DNA of 64,000 nucleotides. Source: Paenibacillus mucilaginosus 3016 (GTDB taxonomy: Bacteria > Bacillota > Bacilli > Paenibacillales > NBRC-103111). Below are positions 37,581-46,456 of the stretch, piece after piece. The stretch spans positions 5,164,001 to 5,228,000 of the forward strand of contig NC_016935.1 of the NCBI RefSeq assembly GCF_000250655.1, read 5' to 3'. Numbering within the stretch: position 1 is the first letter of the stretch; every line of letters starts with the position of its first letter. The translations under genes were made by a program, and so were the position numbers. The notes under the pieces were generated by a model. That model saw nothing but the letters and a program-made list of their open reading frames with translations, did no database searches and was not told the DNA's origin.

Positions 37581-38363
37581 ATGACCATGAAAACCACCCT
37601 ATCAAGCATTCGTAAGGCAGCGGGAGGGGCAGCCCTTAGAGCTTACGGGCGCTCGGCACCGATCCGGTTCAGCCTGCCCCTGATCCTATTGTCGGTTGTA
37701 TTCATTGCAGGCTGCGCATTGCCTGGCCATCCATCCGGTGCGCAGCAATCGACGAAGCCGGGACAGAAGAATGAACTTGGGCTTGAAAGTCTTTCCGCAG
37801 CGGCAAAGAATGAACCGAAACAAGGGCAGCAGGATATTCCTCTATTTGTCCGCGCGGGACTCCCGGGTCCCGGGCATGAAGCACTGAAACCGCTGGAAGG
37901 TACCTGGCGCGTGGAGAAGACCATCTACGCGGTTCTCGGTACGCCCGACAACCCTACCGTCTCGAAGGACCTCGTCTCCCGCAAGACTTGGATGGCGGAT
38001 GGGCGTTATCTGAAAGACGAGACCGAAGGAAAGATCGGCAGCGAGAAGTATTGGCGAATGGGACTGCTTGGATACAGCGACATCGATAAACGCTATGAAT
38101 GGGTGACGGTCGATGCCCTGAATGCCAACATGATGATCTATCAGGGAGAAACGGGCATGGGGCCCCAGACCACGATCAGCATGTCCGGCTTCTTCACCGA
38201 TCAAGGCCTGCTCGGCGAAGAGAATGCAGGCAAGCAGGCGGGCATGCGCACGGTGATCAAGATTGAGAGCGAAGACCGGCATACCATCGAGCTGTACTTT
38301 ACCCCGTCCGGAGAAAAGGAGTTCCTGCTTGACCGGAGTATCTATACGCGGGAGAAACCGTAA
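37581..38363 (+). CDS. Lipoprotein with DUF1579-like domain
   Basis: 260 residues. A long N-terminal region leads to lipobox FIAGC (about residue 43-47), then a charged linker and a domain with LKPLEGTWRVEKTIYA, RKTWMADGRYLKDE and YTREKP, as in DUF1579 proteins. Function unknown. AAAGGAG 5 bases before ATG 37581. Confidence 0.75.
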   Translation: MTMKTTLSSIRKAAGGAALRAYGRSAPIRFSLPLILLSVVFIAGCALPGHPSGAQQSTKPGQKNELGLESLSAAAKNEPKQGQQDIPLFVRAGLPGPGHEALKPLEGTWRVEKTIYAVLGTPDNPTVSKDLVSRKTWMADGRYLKDETEGKIGSEKYWRMGLLGYSDIDKRYEWVTVDALNANMMIYQGETGMGPQTTISMSGFFTDQGLLGEENAGKQAGMRTVIKIESEDRHTIELYFTPSGEKEFLLDRSIYTREKP

Positions 38364-38369
38364 TTTCAT

Positions 38370-38405
38370 GGGGAATCCCGGGGTTCCCCCCTGCGGGGCT
38401 TTTGC
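38370..38405 (+). terminator. Possible terminator of the lipoprotein gene
   Basis: GGGGAA...TTCCCC followed by a second small CCCC/GGGG stem and CTTTT, starting 7 bases after the stop. Confidence 0.45.
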
Positions 38406-38531
38406 CTAAACTAAAAACCACGCCGTCACCTGCTCCATCAGCACCCGGCCCGCATAATCGAATGGTTCCCCCGCTATCTCGTCTTTGTTCGGGAATCTCC
38501 GGTATACCGCTCCCTTAGTCAGTCCGGTCGC
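38406..38531 (-). pseudogene. TetR helix-turn-helix remnant
   Basis: The minus strand encodes ATGLTKGAVYRRFPNKDEIA, a typical second half of a TetR DNA-binding domain, and then a short tail ending in a stop at 38406. A TAA directly precedes it and there is no start. Remnant of a deleted regulator. Confidence 0.7.
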
Positions 38532-38670
38532 TTAGCGTAACCTGCTCTATTCTCAGTCGTTAGCCCTCAGGTACAAAGGATGTATGACGTATAACAGGCA
38601 TCTGCTTGCCGAAGCCCGATTCCTCGCTCCTGCACGCAGATGCCCGTATATGGGGGTTTTGGGTTCAACC

Positions 38671-38706
38671 CGATGAATCCCATGAATCCGATGAATGCCA
38701 ATGAAA
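38671..38706. repeat. Nine-base repeat ATGAATCC(C/G)
   Basis: Three to four imperfect copies in a row. Would encode Met-Asn-Pro repeats on the plus strand, but no gene start or stop context supports translation. Confidence 0.5.
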
Positions 38707-38720
38707 GAGCCTGCACCAGG

Positions 38721-39604
38721 CTATCCCTCTACCTCTGTATCCTCCGCGTTCCCCCATTCGTCCCAGGAGCCTTCATATGGCCTCACATCCTCATACCCGA
38801 GCAGACGAAGCACGAAGTAAGAATGCGCCCCCCGCTGATTGGACTGGCAGTGCGGCACGACCACCCGATCGCGGCGTACGCCGGCTTCCTCGAATTCCTG
38901 CAGCAGCTGACCGGCCGGCTTGAAGCGGACGACGCCGTTCTCGTCAGGAGGCAGAAGGGAATCCTTCCACTCCCGGTGTACGGCTCCGGGGATATGTCCG
39001 CCTTTGCGGTTCGTCCGGGTGTCCTCGCCGGTATATTCTTCGCGAGAACGCGTGTCAAGAATGACGGCGCCTTCCAGCCCGGCCTGGATCCGCTCCTTGG
39101 TCGTCACCCTGCGCTCGTCCAGGGTCAGAGCCGCGATCGAACCTGCTTCGACACTCGGCGTGTCGGTGGACACCGCTTTTCCCGCAGCCTTCCATGCGGC
39201 GAATCCGCCGTTCAGTACCTTGACCTTGTCCCGCCAGCCGAAGGCTTCGAGCACATAGAACACACGGGCCGCCGTCACGCCGCCGCCATCGTCGTAGACG
39301 ACAACGGTGCGGCCGTCCCGGACGCCGCTTGCGGTGAGCGCTTCCCTTATGGCTTCAGCGGATGCGAGGTACGGCCGTCCGCGTCTTTCAGCCGTTTGAC
39401 ATCGAGCCACGACGCCCCCGGGATATGCCCTTCCCCATAGCCCTGGGCCCGGGCATCCAGCAGGACGACATCCGCAGACGCGGCATGCTCCTCCAGCCAA
39501 TCCGGCTCTACCAGCAGCTGAGCATTCGGATAACCGGCACTCCGTTCGCCCCCGGCTTCTCGTGTTCCTGTTCCACCATGATTGGCTCTGCTATCCTGTG
39601 TCAC
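38721..39604 (-). pseudogene. Rhodanese-type sulfurtransferase, frameshifted
   Basis: Two-domain sulfurtransferase (thiosulfate/3-mercaptopyruvate type). The first part (GTG 39604, GGAGG 8 bases upstream) has LVEPDWLEEH, VVLLDAR and YGEGHIPGASWLDV. The second has VVVYDDGGGVTAARVFYVLE, LDTRSREEYTGE, GGHIPGAVHREW and the active-site loop HCQSNQRGAH with the persulfide cysteine. The frames join near 39366-39380, where one base seems missing (around DGRT/YLASAEAI). Fits the sulfur theme of the region. Error or recent decay. Confidence 0.85.
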
Positions 39605-39668
39605 GTTAACATCCTCCCTCTCACCATGGTCATTCGGCTTCGTTACACCTTCTCATTCCATTATACGC

Positions 39669-40976
39669 CTAAAGACCTTCCAGTCCCAGATTCTCCCGCA
39701 GCGTCCTGCCGGTATAACGGTCCGGGAACAAGCCCCGCCGCTGCAGCTCCGGCACCACCAGGCCCAGGAAGGCCTCCACACCGCCGAAGGCGAGCTGCGG
39801 CATCACGTTGAAGCCGTCCGCCGCACCTCCAAGGAACCAGGCCTCCATCACATCCGCCACCTGCTTGGGGGTGCCGGTGACCGCAAGCTGACCGCTGCCC
39901 GACCAGTGCTTGTGCACGAACTCCCGGATCGTCAGCCGTTCTTGGCTCGTGATCCCGCGGACCAGCGCATGGAACGAGTGATAGGCATTCACGTCTTGCG
40001 GCTCAGGCAGGGGCGGGAACGGATCATCGAGCGAGTAGGCTGAGAAATCCATGCCGAGCAGATTGGACAGCGACATGACGGAGCGCTCGACGGAGACGAT
40101 CGCACGAAGCTCCGCCGCCTTCTGCTCCGCCTCCGCCTCGGTGGCGCCCACGTTGACAAGCAGCCCGGGCAGCACCTTGAGCCGCTCCGGGCTGCGGCCG
40201 GCCAAGGCCGTTCGCCGCTTGATGTCCCGGTAGAATGCCCGGGCCTCCTCCAGCGTCGGCTGTACCGTGAAGATCATCTCGGCGAAGCGGGCCGCCAGGT
40301 TCCGGCCCTCCTCCGAAGCGCCGGCCTGCACCAGCAGCGGCCTCCCCTGCGGGCAGCGGACCGCGTTCAGCGCACCGCGGACCGAAAAATGGACGCCTTC
40401 GTGACAGATCTCGTGCACCTTGGCCGGGTCGGCGTAGAGGCCCGCCGCCTGATCCTGCACCAGGGCGCCTTCCTCCCAGCTGTCCCACAGCTTCAGCACG
40501 ACCTCCGTGAACTCGCTCGCCCGCTCATACCGCAGCGCATGCGGAGGCAGCCCGGCCAGCCCGAAGTTATACGCCGTCCGTTCCACGCCGGTCGTGACAA
40601 TGTTCCAGCCGGCCCGGCCTCCGCTGATCGCATCCAGCGACGAGAAGAACCGGGCGGTGTGATACGGCTCGCCGAACGTGGTGGACGCGGTGGCGATCAG
40701 CCCGATGTGTTCGGTCACGGAGGCGATGGAAGACAGCAGCGTCAGCGGCTCGAAGCTGAGGATCGGCCCGTGCCGGACCGCTTCGACTTCGACCGACAGG
40801 CCGTCCGCCAGGAACAGCGAATCGATCCTAGCCTGCTCGGCCAGGCGGGCCAGCCGGTGGTAGTGGCGGATGTCGTGAAGCTCCTCCAGCCTCGTGTCCG
40901 GATGGCGCCAGGCACCTCGGTGGGACCCCGCCGGGCTCAGGAGCAGGTTCAGAATCATTCGGTTCTTCTTCGTCAC
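39669..40976 (-). CDS. NtaA/DszA-family flavin monooxygenase
   Basis: 435-residue luciferase-like monooxygenase of the NtaA/SnaA/DszA group, to which B. subtilis CmoJ and ScmK belong. Landmarks: WRHPDTRLEELHDIRHYHRLA, SLFLADGLSVEV, SGGRAGWNIVTTGVERTAYNFG and LVQAGASEEGRNLAARFAE. GTG 40976 is chosen (GGGGGTG upstream, overlapping the previous stop region). Last gene of the cystine/S-alkylcysteine operon; it probably oxidises the S-substituted N-acetylcysteine or a breakdown product, using FMNH2 made elsewhere. Confidence 0.88.
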   Translation of the reverse strand: MTKKNRMILNLLLSPAGSHRGAWRHPDTRLEELHDIRHYHRLARLAEQARIDSLFLADGLSVEVEAVRHGPILSFEPLTLLSSIASVTEHIGLIATASTTFGEPYHTARFFSSLDAISGGRAGWNIVTTGVERTAYNFGLAGLPPHALRYERASEFTEVVLKLWDSWEEGALVQDQAAGLYADPAKVHEICHEGVHFSVRGALNAVRCPQGRPLLVQAGASEEGRNLAARFAEMIFTVQPTLEEARAFYRDIKRRTALAGRSPERLKVLPGLLVNVGATEAEAEQKAAELRAIVSVERSVMSLSNLLGMDFSAYSLDDPFPPLPEPQDVNAYHSFHALVRGITSQERLTIREFVHKHWSGSGQLAVTGTPKQVADVMEAWFLGGAADGFNVMPQLAFGGVEAFLGLVVPELQRRGLFPDRYTGRTLRENLGLEGL

Positions 40977-40980
40977 GGTG

Positions 40981-42048
40981 TCACCCCCACACGCTCTGCC
41001 CCACGGGGGCCTTCGGCTCCCACACGCGGCTCGGCAGCTCACGCCGGAGCACAGGAGCCACTTCTTGTGCGAACCGGTGCAGCTGCTCCTGCTGCTCCGC
41101 CTCGCTGAGCCCATCCACACTGATGCTGAGCACACTGTGTCCGAAGGCGGCATGATACTCCATAATCTTCGCAATCACGCGCTCGGGGCTGCCTACCAGG
41201 ATGGGACCGTTCTCCATCTGGTCCTCGAGGTCCTTGAACGGGGACTGGTTGTGCTGTGCCGAAGGGGTAGCTTGGATCGCATCATAATAAGGCCGGAACC
41301 GGCGGACCGCCTCCTCGCACGTATCCGCGAGATACAGACTGCCGGCGCCGGCACCGACCACTGCCTCCGCCGGGTCGCGTCCGTAATAAGCCCAGCGCTC
41401 CCTGTAGTGGTCGATCAGCGCCTTGTACTTGGCCATGGGGTGGAACGTGTTTGAGGAGAAAATCGGCTCGCCGTACTTCGCCGCAAGCTCGGTGGACAGC
41501 GGGCTCGAAGCGCTGCCGTGCCACACCGGAATCGGCCGCTGCAGGGGACGCGGCTGGGTGGTGACGCCGTGCAGGGGCGGCCGGTAGCGGCCCTCCCAGT
41601 GCACGTCTTCCTCATCCCACAGGCGGCGCAGCAGCGCATAGCGTTCGGCCAGCGAATCCCACTGCTCTTCCTCCGCGATCCCGAAGAGCGGGTAATGGCG
41701 CGGGTCATTGCCCTTGCCGATGATCATCTCGAGCCGCCCGCCGGACAAGTGGTCGAGCGTAGCGTAATCCTCCGCTGCGCGCACCGGATCGAGCACACTG
41801 AGAACGGTAACGGTCGTCAGCAGCCGGATGCGCGTGGTCCTTCCCGCGATGGCGGTCAGGAGCAGCGGCGGCGAGGAAGAGAGGAACGGAGCGCCGTGCC
41901 GCTCGCCCACGCCGTAGGCGTCGAAGCCCAGCCGTTCGGCGAGCTCCGCCTGCCGGATCACGTTCTCCAGCTTCTGTCCTGTGGTGAACGACTCCCCGGT
42001 GATGGCGTTCGGAAGATTCATCACAAGACTGAACAATGCGATCTTCAT
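40981..42048 (-). CDS. Luciferase-like flavin monooxygenase
   Basis: 355-residue LLM-class enzyme: FSLVMNLPNAITGES at the start, LGFDAYGVGERHGAPFLSSS, LDHLSGGRLEMIIGKGNDPRHYPLFG and WHGSASSPLSTELAAKYGEP. ATG 42048 has AGGA 5 bases upstream. It lies 4 bases before the next monooxygenase gene. It is distinct from the CmoO-like gene at 56995. Substrate inferred to be a sulfur or N-acyl compound from the operon. Confidence 0.88.
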   Translation of the reverse strand: MKIALFSLVMNLPNAITGESFTTGQKLENVIRQAELAERLGFDAYGVGERHGAPFLSSSPPLLLTAIAGRTTRIRLLTTVTVLSVLDPVRAAEDYATLDHLSGGRLEMIIGKGNDPRHYPLFGIAEEEQWDSLAERYALLRRLWDEEDVHWEGRYRPPLHGVTTQPRPLQRPIPVWHGSASSPLSTELAAKYGEPIFSSNTFHPMAKYKALIDHYRERWAYYGRDPAEAVVGAGAGSLYLADTCEEAVRRFRPYYDAIQATPSAQHNQSPFKDLEDQMENGPILVGSPERVIAKIMEYHAAFGHSVLSISVDGLSEAEQQEQLHRFAQEVAPVLRRELPSRVWEPKAPVGQSVWG

Positions 42049-42094
42049 GGGGTTCCTGCTCCCTTCAGATGATGACGAGGCCATATGGCGTACT

Positions 42095-42649
42095 TCAAAG
42101 CGCCGCCGACAACAGGCTCAGCCCGCCCTCCAGCGGCAGCCGGTAAGCCTCCACAAGCGTCCGCTCGTCACCGCCGGGAAAATCAAATTCCGGCGCCCGT
42201 TCGAAACCGAGACGCCGGTACAAGCGGACCGCGGCCCGCATCTGCTGCGTCGTATGCAGCCCGAGGTACGGATCGCCGCCGCTCCTCGCCCGCTCGGCGC
42301 ATTCCCGGATCAGCGCGGTGGCGATGCCTTGACCGCGGGCTGCGGGATCCACGGCGAGCAGACGGATCTCATGGTAAGGGATATTCGCCTGCAGTCTCTC
42401 GTACAGACGCTCTACCGGCGGGTACAGCAGAAGGCAGCCGAGCAGCCTTCCGTCCCGGACAGCGATAATTCGCCCGGCCGGGAGGTCTTCCCGGAACCAA
42501 AGGTCGCGCATGGACTGCTTGTAGCCTTCCCAGAACTCCCCGCTGTAGCTTTCCCGGTACTCGCTGTAGGCTGCAACGGACAACGAGACGGCTTCTTCCC
42601 GCTCCCGGGGATGCGCATCCCGGATCTGCAGCTCGGCGGTGATGGACAT
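42095..42649 (-). CDS. GNAT N-acetyltransferase
   Basis: 184 residues with the GNAT acetyl-CoA motif EIRLLAVDPAARGQGIATALIREC and the late LYRRLGFERAPEFDF. ATG 42649 (AAAGGGTG 8 bases upstream). It is the second acetyltransferase of the operon; one of the two should acetylate S-substituted cysteines before oxidation, as in B. subtilis. Confidence 0.88.
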   Translation of the reverse strand: MSITAELQIRDAHPREREEAVSLSVAAYSEYRESYSGEFWEGYKQSMRDLWFREDLPAGRIIAVRDGRLLGCLLLYPPVERLYERLQANIPYHEIRLLAVDPAARGQGIATALIRECAERARSGGDPYLGLHTTQQMRAAVRLYRRLGFERAPEFDFPGGDERTLVEAYRLPLEGGLSLLSAAL

Positions 42650-42752
42650 GAGCAAGACACCCTTTCTTGGCCAGTATGTAAGCTATATGAGCTATACTTC
42701 CTAATATTTCAAAAAGCGGAACGACTCTCGGGGGTCCCGTCCCTTCCTCCCA

Positions 42753-43910
42753 TTATGCCGGCTCGTGCGCCTGCACGGCTCCCTTGCGGAAGCGGGACAG
42801 GAGGAACGGCTGCAGGTCGAAGCCGCAGCTGCCCTTCGTGATCAGATCGGCCAGAATTTCGCCGACCACGCTTGCGAACTTGAACCCATGACCCGAGAAG
42901 CCGGAAGCGAAATAAACGCCCGGCAGCACCGGAGCCCGGTCGATGATGAAATGCTCGTCGGGGCTGCGCTCGTACCGGCAGATGCCTCCGCGCAGCAGCG
43001 GGCCTGCAGCCGAAGGCAGATAGGCGGCCAGTGCGCTGCGCAGATCCCCCTCATCCTCCGGGTAAGCCCCGAAGGCCTCCGGCGCCTCGCCCTCCTCGAT
43101 GAGGCGGCCGGTATCGTGCCGGCCGATCTTGAGGCCCGACCCGCCGAAGCTCGGGAAGCCGTAATAGCCGCCCATCGAGCCGCCGATGGTGAAGCCGGGG
43201 AAGTGCTCGGAGCCGAACAGGCGCTCCTCCGCCCGGAACCAGCCCACCGTCTTGCGGACGGCCTTGACGGGAAGCGGGAACCGCGGCATGCTGCCGGCCC
43301 CCGCCCCGGCGGTCAGGATCAGCTTCTCGGCGTGGAAGTCCCCGACCGGGGTCGAGACGGTCACACTCCGCGACAGCGGCGTGATCCCCGTGACCCGGGT
43401 ATACGGCAGCAACAGCGCGCCGTGGGCGAGCGCGACCTCCCGGTAGGCCCGGACGCATTCCTCGCTGAGGAGAACTCCGGCGTCCTTCTCGTACAGGCCC
43501 ACATAATGCTCGGGCGGCGTGATGCCGGGCCAGCGCTTGCCGATCTCCTCCGCACTGAGCCACTCCACGTTCAGATCAAAAGCTTTCGAGGCCTCGAGCT
43601 TGCCGAGCAGGCTCGGATGGCTCGCCGGCGTCATGTTGAGCACGCCGGTAGGCCGGAACAGCTCCCTGCCGGTAGCCGCCTCCAGCTCGTTCCACAGCTC
43701 GTGCGCCCGGAGCGCCATCCGTACATAGGTCGGGCCGCCGGTATAGGCGTGGCGGAGAAGCCTAGTCTCCCCATGATGGCTGGCCCCCGTATGCGGCGGG
43801 TCGAAGGCGTCGATGAGCAGCACGCGGCGTCCGCGCTGCGCCAGATGGGCGCCGGCGCTCATCCCCATAGAGCCCGCGCCGATGATAATCACATCGTAGG
43901 ATGTATGCAT
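42753..43910 (-). CDS. Sarcosine oxidase/SolA-like FAD oxidase
   Basis: 385-residue FAD-dependent amine oxidase of the monomeric sarcosine oxidase/N-methyltryptophan oxidase family. It has the dinucleotide motif VIIIGAGSMGMSAGAHLAQRG, EKDAGVL and GGICRYERSPDEHFIID, with Cys311 placed where the covalent flavin bond forms. It oxidises secondary amines, giving aldehyde and hydrogen peroxide. AGGAGGAGG precedes the ATG. The B. subtilis operon of this type lacks such a gene, so the substrate range here probably includes N-methyl or secondary-amine sulfur compounds (inference). Confidence 0.9.
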   Translation of the reverse strand: MHTSYDVIIIGAGSMGMSAGAHLAQRGRRVLLIDAFDPPHTGASHHGETRLLRHAYTGGPTYVRMALRAHELWNELEAATGRELFRPTGVLNMTPASHPSLLGKLEASKAFDLNVEWLSAEEIGKRWPGITPPEHYVGLYEKDAGVLLSEECVRAYREVALAHGALLLPYTRVTGITPLSRSVTVSTPVGDFHAEKLILTAGAGAGSMPRFPLPVKAVRKTVGWFRAEERLFGSEHFPGFTIGGSMGGYYGFPSFGGSGLKIGRHDTGRLIEEGEAPEAFGAYPEDEGDLRSALAAYLPSAAGPLLRGGICRYERSPDEHFIIDRAPVLPGVYFASGFSGHGFKFASVVGEILADLITKGSCGFDLQPFLLSRFRKGAVQAHEPA

Positions 43911-43920
43911 AAACCTCCTC

Positions 43921-45132
43921 CTATTCCACTTGAACTAAGGGCGGCACCTCCTGCTCCAGCCGCTCCAGCGCTTCCAGCGCCGAAAGGGCGAACAATGCGG
44001 CCGCCGGGGCCAGCGCTTCTTCGCTGACCGTAAACTTCGGGTGGTGCCACTGCTCCGTACCGCCCGTACCGAGCCATATGAAGCCGCCGGGCACCTCGCG
44101 TTGATAATAAGCGAAGTCCTCCCCGCCGGAAGAGCGTTCGGCCTTCGTTATGGTGAGCGACAGCCGATTGGCCGCCGTCTTCACGATGTCCACGGCGCCC
44201 GGGTCGTTATCCACGAACGGGATCCCCGCGAACCAGGACACGCGGGCTTCCGCCCCGTACCCTGCGGCAATCCCCGCCGCGATGCGTTCGAGCAGCACGG
44301 GCATCCGGGAGCGGACCTCCGCATCGAAGGTGCGGATCGTTCCGTCGAGGACGGCTTCATCCGGGATGACGTTCCACGTCGTACCGGCCTGGAAGCGGCA
44401 GACGCTGAGCACCGCGCTGTGGTGCGGCGAGATGCTGCGCGATACCGCGGTCTGCAGCCCGCCGACGATGGCGCTGGCGGCCACGATCGGGTCGATGGCG
44501 GCGTCAGGAATCGCCGCATGGCCGCCCTTGCCGCTCACGCGGATCTTGAAGCCGTCGACGCTGGCCATCAGCGGGCCTTCCCTGAGCCCTATTGTGCCTA
44601 CGGGCAGGTCGGGCTTGTTGTGCATGCCGAAGATGGCCTGCACGCCCTCCAGTGCCCCGGCACCGATCAGCGCCTTGGCCCCGGTGCCCTTCTCTTCCCC
44701 CGGCTGGAACAGCAGCCGGACCCTGCCGCGGAAGCTTCCGGCCCGCCGGTGCAGCAGCTTGGCCGCGCCCAGAATCGCCGCCGTGTGAAAATCGTGCCCG
44801 CAGGCATGCATGCGGCCCGGGATCTCGGAGGCGAAGGGCAGCCCCGTCTCTTCCGTGACCGGAAGCGCGTCGATGTCCGCACGCAGAGCGACCAGGGGAC
44901 CGGGTTCGCCGCCGTCGATCTCCGCCAGCACCCCCACCGGCAGATCCAGCGGCAGCAGGCGGATGCCTTCCCGGGCCAGCTCCTCGCGGATGCGGCGGGT
45001 GGTCTCCACCTCCTCCATGGAGAGCTCAGGCCGTCGGTGCAGCTCCCGGCGGAAGGCCGTCAATTCCGGCAGCAGAGCCTCCGCCTCACGGCCCAGCGCT
45101 TCCGCCTCCTGGCGGCGGCTGTCCGCGCTCAT
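43921..45132 (-). CDS. sndA: M20D N-deacetylase (SndA-like)
   Basis: 403-residue zinc amidohydrolase with ALRADIDALPVTEETGLPFAS, HACGHDFHTAAILGAA, LLFQPGEEKGTGA, GMHNKPDLPVG and a late SSGGEDFAYY. In B. subtilis SndA removes the acetyl group from N-acetyl S-alkylcysteine derivatives to free cysteine; the gene context (tcy importer, acetyltransferase, flavin monooxygenases) supports that role. The start overlaps the upstream acetyltransferase stop by four bases. Confidence 0.88.
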   Translation of the reverse strand: MSADSRRQEAEALGREAEALLPELTAFRRELHRRPELSMEEVETTRRIREELAREGIRLLPLDLPVGVLAEIDGGEPGPLVALRADIDALPVTEETGLPFASEIPGRMHACGHDFHTAAILGAAKLLHRRAGSFRGRVRLLFQPGEEKGTGAKALIGAGALEGVQAIFGMHNKPDLPVGTIGLREGPLMASVDGFKIRVSGKGGHAAIPDAAIDPIVAASAIVGGLQTAVSRSISPHHSAVLSVCRFQAGTTWNVIPDEAVLDGTIRTFDAEVRSRMPVLLERIAAGIAAGYGAEARVSWFAGIPFVDNDPGAVDIVKTAANRLSLTITKAERSSGGEDFAYYQREVPGGFIWLGTGGTEQWHHPKFTVSEEALAPAAALFALSALEALERLEQEVPPLVQVE

Positions 45133-45668
45133 GCCGTCCTGCCTTCCTGAAGCAGGGCGGCCGCTGCTTCGTCATCCGCTTGTTCCGTCTTCCCGGGAAG
45201 CTCCTTGGTCATAAAGACAAGCTTGTCGTCCGTCCCGAGGTCCCGCTCGTAGAAGGGCCGGTAGCCCCGGCGCTCGTACATAGGAAGCAGCCAGGGGTGC
45301 TTGCGCGAGGTCGCGAGCGTCACGGCGGAGGCCTGCAGCCCCTGGCGGACCACCGTGTCTTCCACGTGATCCAGCAGCCTGCGTCCCACGCCCCGGCCTT
45401 TGTGCTTCGGATCGACCGCGAACCAGTACAGAAACGGATGCGGCGTTACCTCCTCCAGGGATTTGAGGGAGATGGTAGCCGCGATCTCCCCATCCAGCTC
45501 CAACACATAGCAGGAGTGGTTCACAATGTTGCTGCGTACCAGGTCCAGATCGGCCTGGGCCGCGGTAAAAGCGATATTCAAATCCCGGATCGTTTGGTAA
45601 GCGCCCAGGATCAGAGCGAGCAGCTCTGCCGAATCGCCGGGCTCTGCCAGCCGGTATACCTCCGTCAT
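45129..45668 (-). CDS. GNAT N-acetyltransferase (SnaA-like)
   Basis: 179 residues with the GNAT motif LYWFAVDPKHKGRGVGRRLLDHV and MYERRGYRPFYERDL. AAGGAGGG 7 bases before ATG 45668. Located between the importer ATPase and the deacetylase, like the snaA/sndA pair of the B. subtilis ytm operon, so it is the better candidate for acetylating imported S-substituted cysteine. Confidence 0.85.
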   Translation of the reverse strand: MTEVYRLAEPGDSAELLALILGAYQTIRDLNIAFTAAQADLDLVRSNIVNHSCYVLELDGEIAATISLKSLEEVTPHPFLYWFAVDPKHKGRGVGRRLLDHVEDTVVRQGLQASAVTLATSRKHPWLLPMYERRGYRPFYERDLGTDDKLVFMTKELPGKTEQADDEAAAALLQEGRTA

Positions 45669-45703
45669 ATCCTTTCCCTCCTTGATGCTGCAGCCCTTAC
45701 TGC

Positions 45704-46456
45704 TTAGATGGCGTAGCTCCATTCGGACGAGAAGCGGGCCAGGAACTGCTTCGTCCGCTCCTCCTGCGGCCGGGCGAACAGTTCGTCCGGCGGCCCCTGC
45801 TCGACGATGACGCCCCCGTCCATGAAGACCACATGGCTGGCCGCGTCCCGGGCAAAGGCCATCTCGTGGGTGACGATGATCATCGTCACCCCTTCCCTCG
45901 CAATGCGCCGGATGACGGCGAGCACCTCCCCCACGAGCTCGGGATCCAGCGCCGACGTCGGTTCGTCGAACAGGATCACCTCGGGGTTCAGCGCGAGCGC
46001 CCGCGCAATGCCGACGCGCTGCTGCTGGCCGCCGGAGAGCGCGCTCGGATAGGCATCCGTTTTGTGCGACAGTCCGACCTTCTCCAGCACTTCCAGACTG
46101 CGTTGCTTCGCCTCTTCCCTCGGCAGCTTCCGCACGACGGTGAGTCCCTCCATCACATTTTCGAGCACGGTCTTGTGCTTGAAGAGGTTGTAGTGCTGGA
46201 ACACCATCGCCGTCCGGCGCCGCAGCTCCAGGATGTCTTTCTTCCCGGCCGCCCGGCAGTCTACGCCGAAGGAGCCGATCCGCACCGTTCCCACATCCGG
46301 CTTCTCGAGGAAATTGATGCAGCGCAGCAGCGTTGTTTTGCCGGAGCCGCTCGGTCCGAGAATAGCGACAACGTCTCCTTTTTGCACGGTCAGATCGATT
46401 CCCTGGAGCACCTGCTGGGCTCCGAAGGACTTGCGGATATTCGTCAGCTGGATCAT
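45704..46456 (-). CDS. tcyN: Cystine-type ABC importer ATPase
   Basis: 250-residue polar amino acid ABC ATPase. Walker A GPSGSGKTTLLRC, Q-loop VFQHYNLFKHKT, signature ALSGGQQQRVGIARAL, Walker B VILFDEPTSALDPEL, H-loop IIVTHEM. ATG 46456 overlaps the permease stop (ATGA). Closest by context to TcyN. Confidence 0.9.
   Translation of the reverse strand: MIQLTNIRKSFGAQQVLQGIDLTVQKGDVVAILGPSGSGKTTLLRCINFLEKPDVGTVRIGSFGVDCRAAGKKDILELRRRTAMVFQHYNLFKHKTVLENVMEGLTVVRKLPREEAKQRSLEVLEKVGLSHKTDAYPSALSGGQQQRVGIARALALNPEVILFDEPTSALDPELVGEVLAVIRRIAREGVTMIIVTHEMAFARDAASHVVFMDGGVIVEQGPPDELFARPQEERTKQFLARFSSEWSYAI

Larger units (their letters stand above)
38364..38720. other. Gap with terminator, gene remnant and a 9-base repeat
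   Basis: 357 bases between convergent genes. It holds a possible terminator, a TetR remnant and ATGAATCC(C/G)-type 9-base repeats at 38671-38706. Bases 38532-38670 show nothing else. Confidence 0.6.

Noticed and set aside
38640..38720. Coding sequence with Met-Asn-Pro repeats
   Set aside because: No ribosome binding site, and the frame runs antisense through the sulfurtransferase gene.
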